The position numbers and the translations under genes were made by a program. Shown one piece after another: positions 43,220 to 55,255 of a DNA stretch of 64,000 nucleotides (the stretch's first letter is position 1; every line of letters begins with the position of its first letter). The DNA comes from Clostridium ganghwense (lineage in GTDB: Bacteria > Bacillota > Clostridia > Clostridiales > Clostridiaceae). Below the pieces are notes generated by a model that was given only the letters and a program-made list of their open reading frames with translations, did no database searches and was not told where the DNA came from. The stretch lies in the NCBI RefSeq assembly GCF_026735165.1, contig NZ_JAPQES010000001.1, positions 868,001 through 932,000 of the forward strand. Direction: 5' to 3'.

Positions 43220-43246
43220 AAGAACACCTAACTTCTCGGTGTTCTT
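43220..43246 (-). terminator. Terminator of spoIID
   Basis: AAGAACACC/GGTGTTCTT stem with T-run on the minus strand, 15 bp past spoIID. Confidence 0.88.
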
Positions 43247-43261
43247 CGTATTTATATTTTT

Positions 43262-44305
43262 TTAATTTTTTATATTAAGTTTAATTACATCTACCCCTTG
43301 ATAATAATGTTTTAATATTTCTTTATAGTCTTTCCCTTCTTTAGCCATCACATCTGCACCCCATTGACTCATTCCTACTCCATGTCCATAACCATTACAA
43401 TTTACACAAACATTTTTGGTGCTAAAATCTATGGTAAAATTAGACGAAGTTAACCCCAATATACTTCTAAATTTTGAACCTGTTATATATGTATCTCCTA
43501 TCTTTATTTTTTTTACACTTCCTCCTCTACTTCTTTCTAATATTTTTATTTGCTTTTTCAATGTTTTAGCACTTAACTTACTCTTAGGATATACTTTATT
43601 TAATATACTAGTAAGTTCATTATAAGTATACGTAAACTGAGTTTTATACTTTGGCGCCCTATCTTCTCCTGGACTTTCCACACTTTTTAAATATGGAACA
43701 TCTTTACTAAATACATCTACAGCATCCTCAGTTCTTCCACCACTAGTAGAAAAATAATATGGTTCCATAACAAGTCTATTGTCATAAACCAAAACTTCCC
43801 CTTTAGTTTCATCTATTGCGTTACTTAATTTTTTCCAATATTGTTCTGCATATTTTTTAGGCCATAATTTTATTCTGTCATCTTTACTCATAAAAACTTG
43901 AAATTCTATAGTATCGTTTACATCTGCACCATTGGCATTTAAACTTTTTTCTCCCCCAAACTTTTCTAAGCGTGCAAGTCCATAAGTTCTAGCCGCAATA
44001 GCTTGTGCTTTTAAAGCTTCTATATCAAAATTAACTGGCATTTCACCAGCTACAACGCCCTTAACATATTCTTCAATATTCATTTTTTGTATTTTTTTAT
44101 TTTTTGTAATATACACTTCTATATCTAAATCCCTACTACTATATTTTTCTAATATAATATTCTTTGATTTTTCTTTTAAATATTGTTGTTTGTTTTGCTT
44201 TGTTTTTTTTCCTATATAATTTTTATTATCAATTCCTACTATTAAAATAGCAAGCAGCAAAGTAAAAGATATAAAAATAAGTATTCCTAAGATAATTTTC
44301 TTCAT
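43262..44305 (-). CDS. spoIID: Stage II sporulation protein D, peptidoglycan lytic transglycosylase
   Basis: 347 aa with N-terminal membrane helix. SpoIID domain: NIEEYVKGVVAGEMPVNFDIEALKAQAIAARTYGLAR, including the catalytic Glu, plus YYFSTSGGRTEDA and C-terminal GYGHGVGMSQWGA. It degrades septal wall during engulfment with SpoIIP and SpoIIM. The order ywmB-murA-spoIID-spoIIQ is conserved with B. subtilis. Confidence 0.98.
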   Translation of the reverse strand: MKKIILGILIFISFTLLLAILIVGIDNKNYIGKKTKQNKQQYLKEKSKNIILEKYSSRDLDIEVYITKNKKIQKMNIEEYVKGVVAGEMPVNFDIEALKAQAIAARTYGLARLEKFGGEKSLNANGADVNDTIEFQVFMSKDDRIKLWPKKYAEQYWKKLSNAIDETKGEVLVYDNRLVMEPYYFSTSGGRTEDAVDVFSKDVPYLKSVESPGEDRAPKYKTQFTYTYNELTSILNKVYPKSKLSAKTLKKQIKILERSRGGSVKKIKIGDTYITGSKFRSILGLTSSNFTIDFSTKNVCVNCNGYGHGVGMSQWGADVMAKEGKDYKEILKHYYQGVDVIKLNIKN

Positions 44306-44447
44306 AGAGTTATCTCCTTAATCTTTAATAAGTTTAATAAATCATACTATATTTTTATTAATGATATAGTAAAAAAATAACTCCTTTTAATTAAAAAATA
44401 AAAACCATATAGAATTATTTTATAAATCTACATGGTCTTTTGATAAA

Positions 44448-44465
44448 ATTTCAGCTTGCTGAAAT
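44448..44465 (-). terminator. Terminator of murA
   Basis: ATTTCAGC/GCTGAAAT stem with TTTTATC downstream on the minus strand. A second weaker inverted repeat lies at 44398-44442. Confidence 0.65.
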
Positions 44466-44489
44466 ATAATATGTCATTTCAATTTCTCT

Positions 44490-45749
44490 CTACTCTTCTA
44501 TATCTACTCGTTCAATATCCGCACCTAACTTTTTCAGCTTTTCTTCTATATTAACATATCCTCTATCTATATGATATATATCTCCAATTTTAGTACAGCC
44601 CTCTGCAGCAAGTGCAGCAATTATAAGAGCTGCACCAGCTCTTAAATCTGTTGCTTTCACCTCACAACCTGTAAAAATATCTACACCTTCAATTACAGCA
44701 CATCTTCCATCTATTTTTATATTTCCACCCATTCTTTTAAGTTCTCCAGCATGCATAAATCTATTTTCAAAAATCGTTTCTGTAATTACACTAGTTCCTG
44801 GAACTGTACATAATAAACTCATCATTTGTGCCTGCATATCTGTTGGAAACCCAGGATAAGGCATAGTTTTAATATCTACAGGTCTAAATTCACTATTTCC
44901 ATCTACTATTATGCTATCTCCTCTTTTTTCCATGCTAATTCCTATTTCTGTTAACTTTGCAATAATAGGTTTTAAATGCTCTTCATTCACTCTATTTATT
45001 TTTATTTTTCCTCTTGTAATTGCAGCTGCCGCCATAAAAGTACCTGCTTCTATTCTATCTGGTATAGGCTTATATCTTATTCCTTTTAGTTCTTTTACTC
45101 CAACTATTTTAATAGTGTCTGTTCCAGCTCCACTTATTTTTGCTCCCATACTATTTAAAAAATTAGCTAAATCCTGAATTTCTGGTTCTCCTGCAGCATT
45201 TTCCAAAATAGTTTCTCCTTCTGCTAAAACAGCAGCCATCATTATATTTTCCGTTGCTCCAACTGAAGGAAAATCCAAATATATTTTATTTCCTACTAAC
45301 TTATTTGTAAATGCTTCTACATATCCATGACCTAAATTTATTTCTGCCCCCAATGCGCTAAACCCTTTTAAGTGTAAGTCAATAGGTCTAGTGCCTATGT
45401 TACATCCACCTGGTAGAGATATTTTGAATCTTCCAAACCTTGAAATCATAGGTCCCATAATGAGAAAAGATGCTCTCATTTTTCTAACCAATTCACTATC
45501 AGGCTCACCATTTATTAAATTAGAATTATTAATTAAAATTTCATCTTCTTCTATAGTAATGTTTGAATTAATTGACTTCAAAACATCACATATAACAAAA
45601 ACATCTTCAAGCATAGGTGCTTTTTCTATCACACATATTTCTTTACATAAAATACTAGCTGCTATTATAGGAAGTACAGCATTTTTTGCTGAACTTATAT
45701 TTACTTCCCCATTTAATTTTTTACCACCTTTAACCAATATCTTTTTCAT
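44490..45749 (-). CDS. murA: UDP-N-acetylglucosamine 1-carboxyvinyltransferase
   Basis: Predicted 419 aa; start at 45749 since GGAGAGG lies 6 bp upstream. First committed step of peptidoglycan synthesis: enolpyruvyl transfer from PEP to UDP-GlcNAc. The inside-out barrel signature KNAVLP and the loop GGCNIGTRPID with the PEP-binding, fosfomycin-target cysteine are present. It is 30 bp after ywmB. Confidence 0.98.
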   Translation of the reverse strand: MKKILVKGGKKLNGEVNISSAKNAVLPIIAASILCKEICVIEKAPMLEDVFVICDVLKSINSNITIEEDEILINNSNLINGEPDSELVRKMRASFLIMGPMISRFGRFKISLPGGCNIGTRPIDLHLKGFSALGAEINLGHGYVEAFTNKLVGNKIYLDFPSVGATENIMMAAVLAEGETILENAAGEPEIQDLANFLNSMGAKISGAGTDTIKIVGVKELKGIRYKPIPDRIEAGTFMAAAAITRGKIKINRVNEEHLKPIIAKLTEIGISMEKRGDSIIVDGNSEFRPVDIKTMPYPGFPTDMQAQMMSLLCTVPGTSVITETIFENRFMHAGELKRMGGNIKIDGRCAVIEGVDIFTGCEVKATDLRAGAALIIAALAAEGCTKIGDIYHIDRGYVNIEEKLKKLGADIERVDIEE

Positions 45750-45779
45750 TGATATCCTCTCCATTCTATTATTCCTTGG

Positions 45780-46478
45780 CTAGTATGACATAACTATTTC
45801 TGGGGTTCCAATTACAATATAATTTCCTGATGAGTATTTACATAACGCAAAATTCAGATCCATAAATTTGCCCTTATTTTTTATAGGCTTATATCTTTTT
45901 GTATATGCTGATGTACTAAAGCCATTGTTTATTTTTATTGAATGAAGATTTTCTGTCCCTTTATTTTTCAGTAAATAAACTATTTTTTTATTCATTTCAT
46001 CTAAATTATTACAAGGCAACTTAGCTTTTAAATATTGATAGTATATTATCTCATCATCTGATATAGGACTACTTATATCTTTTATTTCATTTTTTAATTT
46101 TAACAGTTCATTTTTATTATCCTTTTTTAATATCTGGATTACTACAGTATTTTTATCTTTACCCCTCAAAAACTCTATATACCCTTTGCTACTTTCATCT
46201 GAAAACTCTATACAATAATTACTTTTATCTTTAGAACCTTTAATTTTATAATTTGTACTATTAATATTGATTTTATCTAAGAAGTAATTGCAAGATTCTT
46301 GTCCATTTTTGTAAGTTTTAAAGCGGGCCTTCAAACCATATTCCACAATTTCACCATTTGTTTCACTTAGTATAGAATTGAATATATCTATTTTTTTATA
46401 TGCATAAGATATTTTATAATTCAACAGCATAGCACAAACAATTAAAAGTAGAATAATCAATTTATTGTTTTTTTCCAT
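45780..46478 (-). CDS. ywmB: YwmB-family secreted protein (DUF1779)
   Basis: Predicted 232 aa with an N-terminal signal or anchor (NKLIILLLIVCAMLLNYKISYA). Start at 46478 follows GGTGGGGTGG; an upstream in-frame GTG lies inside that site. Residues after 30 show the mixed alpha/beta YwmB pattern. The position between the atp operon and murA equals ywmB of B. subtilis. Function is unknown; the neighbours suggest envelope or sporulation. Confidence 0.75.
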   Translation of the reverse strand: MEKNNKLIILLLIVCAMLLNYKISYAYKKIDIFNSILSETNGEIVEYGLKARFKTYKNGQESCNYFLDKININSTNYKIKGSKDKSNYCIEFSDESSKGYIEFLRGKDKNTVVIQILKKDNKNELLKLKNEIKDISSPISDDEIIYYQYLKAKLPCNNLDEMNKKIVYLLKNKGTENLHSIKINNGFSTSAYTKRYKPIKNKGKFMDLNFALCKYSSGNYIVIGTPEIVMSY

Positions 46479-46587
46479 AGTTATCCACCCCACCTTTCTC
46501 TTTAAATTATGGACACTAAACTAACAAATTATACTTCAAATATATTATTAATATATAAAATTTCTCATTAAAGTGTGCCAAAATAAA

Positions 46588-46625
46588 AATCACGCAACCA
46601 ATAAATTTATTGGTTGCGTGATTTT
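46588..46625 (-). terminator. Terminator of the atp operon
   Basis: AAATCACGCAACCAATAAAT perfect palindrome abutting the atpC stop codon, T-rich afterwards. The strongest stem in the window. Confidence 0.95.
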
Positions 46626-47033
46626 CTACATTTCTTTCATTTTTATTCGCATCAAAGCTCTCATAAGTGACATTTTTGCTCTTTCTATGTCTATATCTAT
46701 ATCTTTGTCTTGCTTTAACCTTTTTTCTGCTCGTTCTTTAGATCTTTTAGCCCTTTGAACATCTATCTCTTCTGGCCATTCACAAGCATCACAAAGCATT
46801 ATAATTTCATCTCTAGTTACTTTTAAAACTCCTGATGAAGAAAAAAATTCTTTTTTTTCTTTCTTAGTATTAATAAACTGTGAAATAGTAGGTTTTAATG
46901 CAACTATTGAAGGTACATGTTTAGGCAAAATACCTATTTGTCCTTCTACACTTTCTGTATTAAGCTGAACTATTTCTTCATGATGAAATTCTCTATCTGC
47001 AGTAATTATTTTTAGATTCATAAACTCTGCCAT
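46626..47033 (-). CDS. atpC: ATP synthase F1 epsilon subunit
   Basis: 135 aa; beta-sandwich N-terminal domain (LKIITADREFHHEEI; GQIGILPKHVPSIVALKP) and C-terminal helical pair that can brake ATP hydrolysis. Last gene of atpIBEFHAGDC, 12 bp after atpD. Confidence 0.97.
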   Translation of the reverse strand: MAEFMNLKIITADREFHHEEIVQLNTESVEGQIGILPKHVPSIVALKPTISQFINTKKEKKEFFSSSGVLKVTRDEIIMLCDACEWPEEIDVQRAKRSKERAEKRLKQDKDIDIDIERAKMSLMRALMRIKMKEM

Positions 47034-47045
47034 ATAATCTATCTC

Positions 47046-48526
<1,481 letters not shown>

Positions 48527-49390
48527 CTATTTTTGTGCTTCTGCACCACCAACTATTTCTGATATTTCTTGAGTTATAACACTTTGTCTTATTCTATTGT
48601 ATTTTAAGTTAAGCTTTTCTAATAAATCATTAGCATTTTTGGTAGCTCCATCCATAGCGGCCATCCTAGCTCCTTGTTCACTAGTTTTAGAATTCAACAT
48701 AAAATTTAATACAGTTTGATTTAAATAAATATTCGAAATATTCTTTAAAATCTCTCTACTTTCAGGTTCATATTCTATATAATCTTTGTGAGACTTCTCA
48801 AAAGTTACAGGTGTATATTCAAAAGGAAGTATTTTTCTAACCTTTACTTCTTGCTTTACCGAAGAAATAAATTCAGTATATACAATATTTATTTCTCCTA
48901 CTTCACCCTTTTTATATAATGCTAAAGCTTTATTTACAATAATCCTTGCTTCTTTAATGGTAGGCATATCTGGAATTTCAACATATTCTGCAATACAATC
49001 ATATCCTAATTTTTTAAAATACATTCTTCCTTTTTGTCCTACTATAATCAAAGGTGAGTTTTCTCTTTCCCCAGATATTTGCTGTACCGTTTTTGTAACT
49101 ACATTTCCATTAAACCCACCACATAATCCTGCATCAGATGTAAGTGCAATATATAACTTTTTATTACTTTCATTACCATATATATATATATTATTTTTAT
49201 CTTCTATATCATTTAGCATCCTATTTATAATATCTTTAAAATAATTATAATATATATTATTTGCTTCTAAGCTTTGTCTTGATTTTCTAAGTTTAGAGGT
49301 GGCAACAAGTCCTACAGCTTTTGTTATCTTTTTGGTATTATTGATTGATTTAATCCTTCGCTTTATAGCAACTAATCCTGCTCCTGCCAT
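48527..49390 (-). CDS. atpG: ATP synthase F1 gamma subunit
   Basis: 287 aa central rotor shaft. N-terminal IKRRIKSINNTKKITKAVGLVATSKL and C-terminal EQGARMAAMDGATKNANDLLEKL are the two conserved coiled-coil ends. It lies between atpA (28 bp gap) and atpD. Confidence 0.98.
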   Translation of the reverse strand: MAGAGLVAIKRRIKSINNTKKITKAVGLVATSKLRKSRQSLEANNIYYNYFKDIINRMLNDIEDKNNIYIYGNESNKKLYIALTSDAGLCGGFNGNVVTKTVQQISGERENSPLIIVGQKGRMYFKKLGYDCIAEYVEIPDMPTIKEARIIVNKALALYKKGEVGEINIVYTEFISSVKQEVKVRKILPFEYTPVTFEKSHKDYIEYEPESREILKNISNIYLNQTVLNFMLNSKTSEQGARMAAMDGATKNANDLLEKLNLKYNRIRQSVITQEISEIVGGAEAQK

Positions 49391-49418
49391 ATTTCACCTC
49401 CTAAAGATAAGACTAACC

Positions 49419-50927
49419 TTAAGCTAAAAAGATTTTTTTAAATTCTTCTATAGACTTATCAAGTTCATCTTTGATAGAATCTGTTAATTGTTTTTCTTCT
49501 AATATTTTTTTACCCAAGCTTCTATGGTGAGTATCTATATACTCTAAAAATTCATTCTCGAAATTTTTAATTTCAGATACTTTGATATCAGTTAGGTAAT
49601 TATTAACAGATGCATACAAAATCATTATTTGCTTTTCTACTGGCATAGGGCTATATTGTTGTTGATTTAATATTTTTACTATACGCTTACCTTTTTCAAG
49701 TCTAGATTTTGCTTCTTTATCAAGATCTGAACCAAACTGTGCAAAGGCTGCAAGTTCTCTATACTGTGCAAGTTCCAATCTCAAAGTTCCGGTAACCTGC
49801 TTCATAGCTTTTATTTGAGCATTACCACCAACACGTGAAACTGATATACCTGCATTTACTGCTGGCTTTTGTCCTGCATAAAACAACTCAGTTTCTAAAA
49901 ATATTTGACCATCAGTAATAGATATAACATTCGTTGGTATATATGCTGTAACATCTCCCGCAAGAGTTTCTATTATTGGTAATGCTGTTAAAGAACCCCC
50001 ACCTAACTCATCAGAAAGTCTAGCAGCTCTTTCAAGTAATCTTGAATGAATATAAAATACATCTCCTGGATATGCTTCTCTTCCAGGTGCTCGTCTTAAT
50101 AGTAATGCCATTGTTCTATAAGCTACAGCATGCTTTGATAAATCATCATATACTACAAGAACATCTTCTCCTCTATGCATAAAATATTCTCCCATACTAC
50201 ATCCTGCATATGGTGCTAAAAACTGAAGTGGTGCTGAATCTGAAGCTGTCGAAGTTACTACTATTGTATAATCCATAGCTCCCATTTCAGTTAACGTGTT
50301 TACAATATGTGCTACTGTAGATTGCTTTTGACCAACAGCAACATATATACACTTAACATTTTTTCCTTTTTGATTTAATATGGTATCTATTGCAATAGCA
50401 GTTTTACCTATCTGTCTATCCCCAATAATAAGTTCTCTTTGTCCTTTTCCAATTGGTATCATAGAGTCTATTGCTTTAATACCTGTTTGAAGTGGCTCCT
50501 TAACTGATTGTCTTTCTATAACTCCAGGTGCCTCAACTTCAATAGGTCTAGTTTCTGTATTTCTTATAGGACCCTTATCATCAAGCGGCTGTCCTAATGA
50601 ATTTACAACTCTTCCAACTAAGGCATCCCCAACAGGAACTTCAACCACCTTACCTGTACTTTTTACTACATCTCCTTCTTTAATGCCCTCTTCATGACCT
50701 AGCAAAACACACCCTACATTATCTTGCTCAAGATTAAGAGCCATTCCATATACGTTGTTAGGAAATTCTAATAATTCCCCTTCCATACAATCATCCAATC
50801 CGTAAACTCTAGCTACACCATCACCTATTTGAATTATTGTACCTGAGTCTACTGTCTCAATTTTCTTTTCATACTTTTCTATTTCTTTTCTGATTATTGA
50901 AGTAATTTCATCAGGTCTTACGTTCAT
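49419..50927 (-). CDS. atpA: ATP synthase F1 alpha subunit
   Basis: 502 aa non-catalytic nucleotide-binding subunit. Walker [29 protein letters not shown], and the Arg-finger region [10 protein letters not shown]. Normal length. Gene follows atpH by 26 bp. Confidence 0.99.
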   Translation of the reverse strand: MNVRPDEITSIIRKEIEKYEKKIETVDSGTIIQIGDGVARVYGLDDCMEGELLEFPNNVYGMALNLEQDNVGCVLLGHEEGIKEGDVVKSTGKVVEVPVGDALVGRVVNSLGQPLDDKGPIRNTETRPIEVEAPGVIERQSVKEPLQTGIKAIDSMIPIGKGQRELIIGDRQIGKTAIAIDTILNQKGKNVKCIYVAVGQKQSTVAHIVNTLTEMGAMDYTIVVTSTASDSAPLQFLAPYAGCSMGEYFMHRGEDVLVVYDDLSKHAVAYRTMALLLRRAPGREAYPGDVFYIHSRLLERAARLSDELGGGSLTALPIIETLAGDVTAYIPTNVISITDGQIFLETELFYAGQKPAVNAGISVSRVGGNAQIKAMKQVTGTLRLELAQYRELAAFAQFGSDLDKEAKSRLEKGKRIVKILNQQQYSPMPVEKQIMILYASVNNYLTDIKVSEIKNFENEFLEYIDTHHRSLGKKILEEKQLTDSIKDELDKSIEEFKKIFLA

Positions 50928-50953
50928 AGACTCACCTCTTTTCCATTCAATAA

Positions 50954-51490
50954 CTATTCACTTAATACTGATTTTTTAATTTCTTCAAACTTTGATTTTA
51001 TACTTCCATCTATTACATCATCACCTACTCTGATATAAACACCACCAATCAAAGTTTTATCTATTTCTTCTTTCAATATTATTGTTTTATTGTATTTTAC
51101 CTCTAGCTTTTCAATCATTTCTTTTCTTTCATTTTCATTTAATGAAATTACAGTTTTAACATTAGCAACAAGGATATTTTGCTTTTTTAAATGGATTGTC
51201 TCCATTTCTTTAAATTTTTCTTCCATATAGAGAATTCTATCTTTTTCTATTAATAAAAGAATAAAACTTAATAAGTCATCATAAATTTTGCCTTTAAAAA
51301 TCTCCTCAAATATTTTCTTTTTCTTTGAAGTGCTTATTTCGGGATGTTTAATAATCTTATTTATTTCTTCGTTATTTTTTATTAATTCAATAATTTCTTT
51401 TCCTTCTTCTAAGTATTCTTCAACTTTTCCTTTTCCTTCAGCAACTTCATAAAGAGCAAGAGCATATCTTTTATCTAAATATTCATACAT
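50954..51490 (-). CDS. atpH: ATP synthase F1 delta subunit
   Basis: 178 aa stator protein joining alpha3beta3 to the b subunits: helical N-terminal domain ([19 protein letters not shown]) and C-terminal [26 protein letters not shown]. It starts 2 bp after atpF ends. Confidence 0.97.
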   Translation of the reverse strand: MYEYLDKRYALALYEVAEGKGKVEEYLEEGKEIIELIKNNEEINKIIKHPEISTSKKKKIFEEIFKGKIYDDLLSFILLLIEKDRILYMEEKFKEMETIHLKKQNILVANVKTVISLNENERKEMIEKLEVKYNKTIILKEEIDKTLIGGVYIRVGDDVIDGSIKSKFEEIKKSVLSE

Positions 51491-51492
51491 AA

Positions 51493-51972
51493 TTAATTAC
51501 CTACCTTAGCAATAAAATCCTCTATAAGTTGTCTATGCTTTTCCTCATCTATTGACTCTTCTAAAGCTTTTGAAGCTAATTGTATAGCTAGATTTATTGT
51601 ATTATCTTTAATCTCATCTTCTACTTTTTCTTTTTGTCTTTTTATTTCTTTTGTAGCTCTTTCTATAATTTTTTCTGCTTCTACATGCGCTTCGCCAATT
51701 ATCTCCTGAGATACTTTTTCTGCTTTTACTTTATAATCTTCAACTAACTTTTTCCCTTGAGCCTTTGATTCTTTTATTTTGTTTTCATTTTCATTCTTCA
51801 GAAATTCTGCTTGTTTTCTATCTTCTTCTGCTTGCTTAATATTACTTTGTATTTCATTCTTTCTTGAGTCTATAGTTTTATTTACAGGTTTAAATAAAAA
51901 GCGATTTAAGATAAAATACAGAATCATAAAATTTATTATAGTGTATAGTATCTTAGGCAAATAAATTTTCAT
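51493..51972 (-). CDS. atpF: ATP synthase Fo b subunit
   Basis: 159 aa. One N-terminal membrane helix (about 5-25), then a long charged helix ([19 protein letters not shown] onwards) forming the peripheral stalk dimer. C-terminal part contacts delta. Confidence 0.97.
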   Translation of the reverse strand: MKIYLPKILYTIINFMILYFILNRFLFKPVNKTIDSRKNEIQSNIKQAEEDRKQAEFLKNENENKIKESKAQGKKLVEDYKVKAEKVSQEIIGEAHVEAEKIIERATKEIKRQKEKVEDEIKDNTINLAIQLASKALEESIDEEKHRQLIEDFIAKVGN

Positions 51973-52018
51973 ATTTCATTGAAGCCTCCCTTCAGGCTTA
52001 TTTGTTAAAGCGTTGTTT

Positions 52019-52270
52019 TTATAATGTTACTTTAAATACTAACAATAGTCCTATAAGAAATCCATAAATAGCAGTTGCTTCTGATAATGCTCCTCCCACT
52101 ACTAATGTACTCATAATTTTTCCGCTTGCTTCTGGCTGTCTTGATACAGCTTCAACAGCTTTAGATGTAGCATTTCCTGTTCCTATTCCTCCACCAATAC
52201 ATGCTATAGCAGCTAATCCAGCTCCGATTGCTGACATTCCAGCAACAAATGCTTCTGAACTAATATTCAT
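52019..52270 (-). CDS. atpE: ATP synthase Fo c subunit
   Basis: 83 aa, two membrane helices. Helix 1 has the ring-packing GxGxGxG as GGGIGTG; the loop RQPEA is conserved; helix 2 has the ion-carrying Glu in [10 protein letters not shown]. The Na+ signature (Gln in helix 1, Glu-Ser/Thr in helix 2) is absent: Thr replaces the Gln and Ala follows the Glu. This favours proton transport. Confidence 0.97.
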   Translation of the reverse strand: MNISSEAFVAGMSAIGAGLAAIACIGGGIGTGNATSKAVEAVSRQPEASGKIMSTLVVGGALSEATAIYGFLIGLLLVFKVTL

Positions 52271-52362
52271 ATTCTGTTCCTCCTATTTTTTTTATTTTTA
52301 AATGTTAAATATATAAATAATCACAATAATATATGATTATATTTTATCTTTTGTTTTTATAT

Positions 52363-53043
52363 TTAGTGTTCTGATATTACTTTAATATTTATCATAGTTA
52401 ACATAACAAAGATTAACATTTGAATAGAACCATCGAATACATCAAAATAAAAATGAAATGGTACAGGCAGTCCCAATTGAGCAATTCCTAGTGGTGTTTT
52501 GCCCAATGCATCATAAATAAGTTTCATAATAACAGTAGCCGCAGTTATATTACCAAATAATCTTAGACTTAACGATATAGGTAGCATTACCCTTTCCATT
52601 ATGTTTATAGGCAATAATGGTATTATAGGCTTAGCATAACCAATAAAATATCCTTTAATGCCTTGCTTTTTAATTGCATATACTTGTATCACCAAGAATG
52701 TTATTAATGCTACTCCTAATACAATATTAAAATCTTTAGTAGGAGGCTCAACGCCAAATAGTCCTGTCAAATTCATAAATAGTAAAAACAATACTAAAGT
52801 TCCTATATAAGATACGAAGCCTTTACACTTCTCTCCCATATTACTAATTACAAGATTATTTATAGAATCAACAAATATTTCAACTACATTCTGTTTCTTA
52901 TCAGGAATTTTCTTCAAATCTTTAGTTAACACTATAGCAGCTATAGCAATAACTATAATTATTGCCCACTGAATAACAATATCCTCAGTAATTCCAAAGT
53001 ACCTTCCTAAAAAATTATTTAATGGTTCTACATTAAGTTCCAT
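52363..53043 (-). CDS. atpB: ATP synthase Fo a subunit
   Basis: 226 aa, about five to six helices. The essential Arg is in SLSLRLFGNITAA. This subunit forms the two half-channels for ions. Gap of 92 bp to atpE holds nothing special. Confidence 0.97.
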   Translation of the reverse strand: MELNVEPLNNFLGRYFGITEDIVIQWAIIIVIAIAAIVLTKDLKKIPDKKQNVVEIFVDSINNLVISNMGEKCKGFVSYIGTLVLFLLFMNLTGLFGVEPPTKDFNIVLGVALITFLVIQVYAIKKQGIKGYFIGYAKPIIPLLPINIMERVMLPISLSLRLFGNITAATVIMKLIYDALGKTPLGIAQLGLPVPFHFYFDVFDGSIQMLIFVMLTMINIKVISEH

Positions 53044-53057
53044 TCGTCCACTTCCTT

Positions 53058-53432
53058 TTATTTGTTGTTTTGTGAATATAATCCATATATTATTAACGAA
53101 ATAAGATGTATATTGTATCCCAACATGTATGCTAATACATTAAACTTATTATATGTAAATAACACAGCTCCTATTATTCCTACTATAAGAACCCTTAAAG
53201 CATAACTTAAAGTTATTACAGCATTATTATTTAAATTATTTTTGGTAAATGCATAATTTACTGCATAACTATTTATGTAAAAGTTAATAATAGCTAGTAT
53301 AAATCCTAATAATGAAACCAACACATATTCTCTATATATTCGAAACATTGTAAAAATGAACAATATTCCCAATATATAGTCTATAAACGTTATTTTCCTT
53401 AACATGATGTGAAGTTCGCCATCTTTTTTCAT
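53058..53432 (-). CDS. atpI: ATP synthase protein I (AtpI-like)
   Basis: Predicted 124 aa; start at 53432 has GGAGG close upstream, and fits the predicted start of transcription near 53457. Four hydrophobic helices with the pattern of clostridial AtpI. The family helps c-ring assembly. First gene of the operon. Confidence 0.85.
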   Translation of the reverse strand: MKKDGELHIMLRKITFIDYILGILFIFTMFRIYREYVLVSLLGFILAIINFYINSYAVNYAFTKNNLNNNAVITLSYALRVLIVGIIGAVLFTYNKFNVLAYMLGYNIHLISLIIYGLYSQNNK

Positions 53433-53463
53433 TTTTCCTCCAAGTTTCGATATAATACATTTT

Positions 53464-53491
53464 ATTATATTACTCATGTATTTATATTCAA
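53464..53491 (-). promoter_or_regulatory. Promoter of the atp operon
   Basis: Minus strand TTGAAT, 16 nt, TATAAT, giving a 5' leader of about 25 nt before atpI. Confidence 0.55.
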
Positions 53492-53856
53492 ATCTCAAAT
53501 ATCTTCATATTTCTATATATTTCTTTAAATTTTATTGTTTTTAGAGAATTTTCCTTTATTTTCAATGAATCTCTTTATTTAAAAATCATTTCTTGGTTTC
53601 CCGCCATATGTGAATGAAAGCAAACACTCTTACTCTTTTTTCTGAATTTTTAAATGTTTTTAATTGTTATTAAGTAACTGTTTACATTCGTATATAATTA
53701 TAATTATCTAATTACCTCTATATGTACTTAATCAATTACCCAGGTAATATTTGAACAACCGTCTTTTAGATTATTCAATTTTTCTTCTTTACTTAATTTT
53801 AGATTTATACAATTATAAATTATATTTTGTACTATATTATATAAATTATTGCAAAA

Positions 53857-53921
53857 AAAAAGAGAAGTTTGTTTTAAAGTTTTTATAAACTAACTCTCAA
53901 CATTCTCTCACTTCTCTTTTT
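53857..53921 (-). terminator. Terminator of thl
   Basis: AAAAAGAGAAGT pairs with ACTTCTCTTTTT over a long loop with smaller inner pairing, 22 bp past thl. Confidence 0.65.
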
Positions 53922-53943
53922 ATATTATTCTTTTTTTAAATTA

Positions 53944-55119
53944 TTATCTTTCAACTATAACAGCTGTTCCCATTCCTCCACCTATACAAAGTGTTGCTAA
54001 ACCTTTTTTAGCATCTCTTTTTTCCATTTCGTATAGTAAACTAATAAGAATTCTTGCTCCAGAGCATCCAATTGGATGTCCAAGTGCTATAGCTCCACCA
54101 TTTACATTTACTTTATCCATATCAAAGTTTAAGTCTCTTGCTACTGCTAAACTTTGAGCTGCAAATGCTTCATTAGCTTCTATTAAATCTATATCATCTA
54201 TAGTTAAATCAGCTTTTTCAAGAGTAACTCTTGTAGCTCCTACCGGTCCATACCCCATTATTGAAGGGTCTACACCTTTTGATCCGTAAGAAACAATTTT
54301 AGCCATTGGTTTAATTCCTAATTCTTGTGCTTTTTCTTCACTCATAATAACTAGTGCAGCCGCTCCATCATTAATTCCTGAAGCATTTCCAGCTGTAACT
54401 GTTCCATCTTTCTTAAAAGCTGGTCTTAATTTAGCTAAACCTTCAGCAGTTGCTCCAAATCTAGGGAATTCATCAGTATCAAATACTACTTCTCCCTTTC
54501 TAGTTTTCATTACAACCGGAACAATTTCATCTTTGAATCTACCTTCTTTAACTGCTTTTTCTGCTAGATTTTGAGATCTTACAGCAAAAGCATCTTGTTC
54601 TTCTCTAGTTAAGCTCCATTGTTCAGCTATGTTTTCTGCAGTTATTCCCATGTGATAGTTATTGAAAGCATCCCATAAACCATCTTTTATCATTGTATCA
54701 GTTAATTTTGCATCTCCCATTCTTTGTCCCCATCTAGCACCATTCATAGTGTAAGGAGTAGCTGACATATTTTCCATTCCACCTGCTACAACAATATCTA
54801 CATCTCCAGCTTTTATCATTTGAGCTGCAAGTGATACTGCTCTTAGTCCTGAACCACAAACTTTATTTATAGTAAATCCTGGAGTTTCAACTGGAAGACC
54901 TGCTTTTACTAACGCCTGTCTAGTTGTATTTTGTCCTTGTCCAGCTTGTAAAACATGACCCATTATAACTTCTTCAACTTGTTCTGGTTTAACTCCTGCT
55001 CTATTTAATGCTTCTTTTATAACAATAGTTCCTAATTCAGTTGCTGGAACATCCTTTAAACTTCCCCCATATTTTCCAACAGGTGTTCTTACAGCACTTG
55101 CGATAACTACGTTTTTCAT
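53944..55119 (-). CDS. thl: Acetyl-CoA C-acetyltransferase (thiolase)
   Basis: 391 aa enzyme joining two acetyl-CoA into acetoacetyl-CoA, the entry to butyrate/butanol formation in clostridia. Nucleophile Cys in [12 protein letters not shown], general-base His in [17 protein letters not shown] and second Cys in [11 protein letters not shown] are intact. Full length. Strong promoter and Rex-like operator upstream suggest redox control. Confidence 0.97.
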   Translation of the reverse strand: MKNVVIASAVRTPVGKYGGSLKDVPATELGTIVIKEALNRAGVKPEQVEEVIMGHVLQAGQGQNTTRQALVKAGLPVETPGFTINKVCGSGLRAVSLAAQMIKAGDVDIVVAGGMENMSATPYTMNGARWGQRMGDAKLTDTMIKDGLWDAFNNYHMGITAENIAEQWSLTREEQDAFAVRSQNLAEKAVKEGRFKDEIVPVVMKTRKGEVVFDTDEFPRFGATAEGLAKLRPAFKKDGTVTAGNASGINDGAAALVIMSEEKAQELGIKPMAKIVSYGSKGVDPSIMGYGPVGATRVTLEKADLTIDDIDLIEANEAFAAQSLAVARDLNFDMDKVNVNGGAIALGHPIGCSGARILISLLYEMEKRDAKKGLATLCIGGGMGTAVIVER

Positions 55120-55173
55120 TATAATCCCCTCCGAATTTGAAATTTAATTAGACACTTCTGCGTCGTTACCTTG

Positions 55174-55202
55174 ATTATACACTTTATTTTCCATTTTTTC
55201 AA
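55174..55202 (-). promoter_or_regulatory. Promoter of thl
   Basis: Minus strand TTGAAA, 17 nt, TATAAT: near-consensus, expected to be strong. Confidence 0.75.
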
Positions 55203-55209
55203 TAAAACT

Positions 55210-55227
55210 TTGTTTAAAATTTATCAA
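55210..55227 (-). promoter_or_regulatory. Candidate Rex operator upstream of thl
   Basis: Minus strand TTGATAAATTTTAAACAA matches the clostridial Rex consensus TTGTTAANNNNTTAACAA at 12 of 14 fixed positions, 7 bp upstream of the -35. Rex represses thiolase and other fermentation genes when NADH/NAD+ is low. Confidence 0.6.
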
Positions 55228-55255
55228 TTTTTCATGGATTTTCCACCTTTTTATT

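Larger units (their letters stand above)
53433..53943. other. Intergenic region upstream of the atp operon
   Basis: 511 bp. From left: atp promoter (53464-53491), then about 360 bp of AT-rich DNA in which I see no ORF or known RNA, then the thl terminator (53857-53921). Confidence 0.6.

Noticed and set aside
44345-44371. TACTATAT/ATATAGTA inverted repeat upstream of spoIID
   Set aside because: Pure AT composition and no link to a known sporulation promoter; likely chance.
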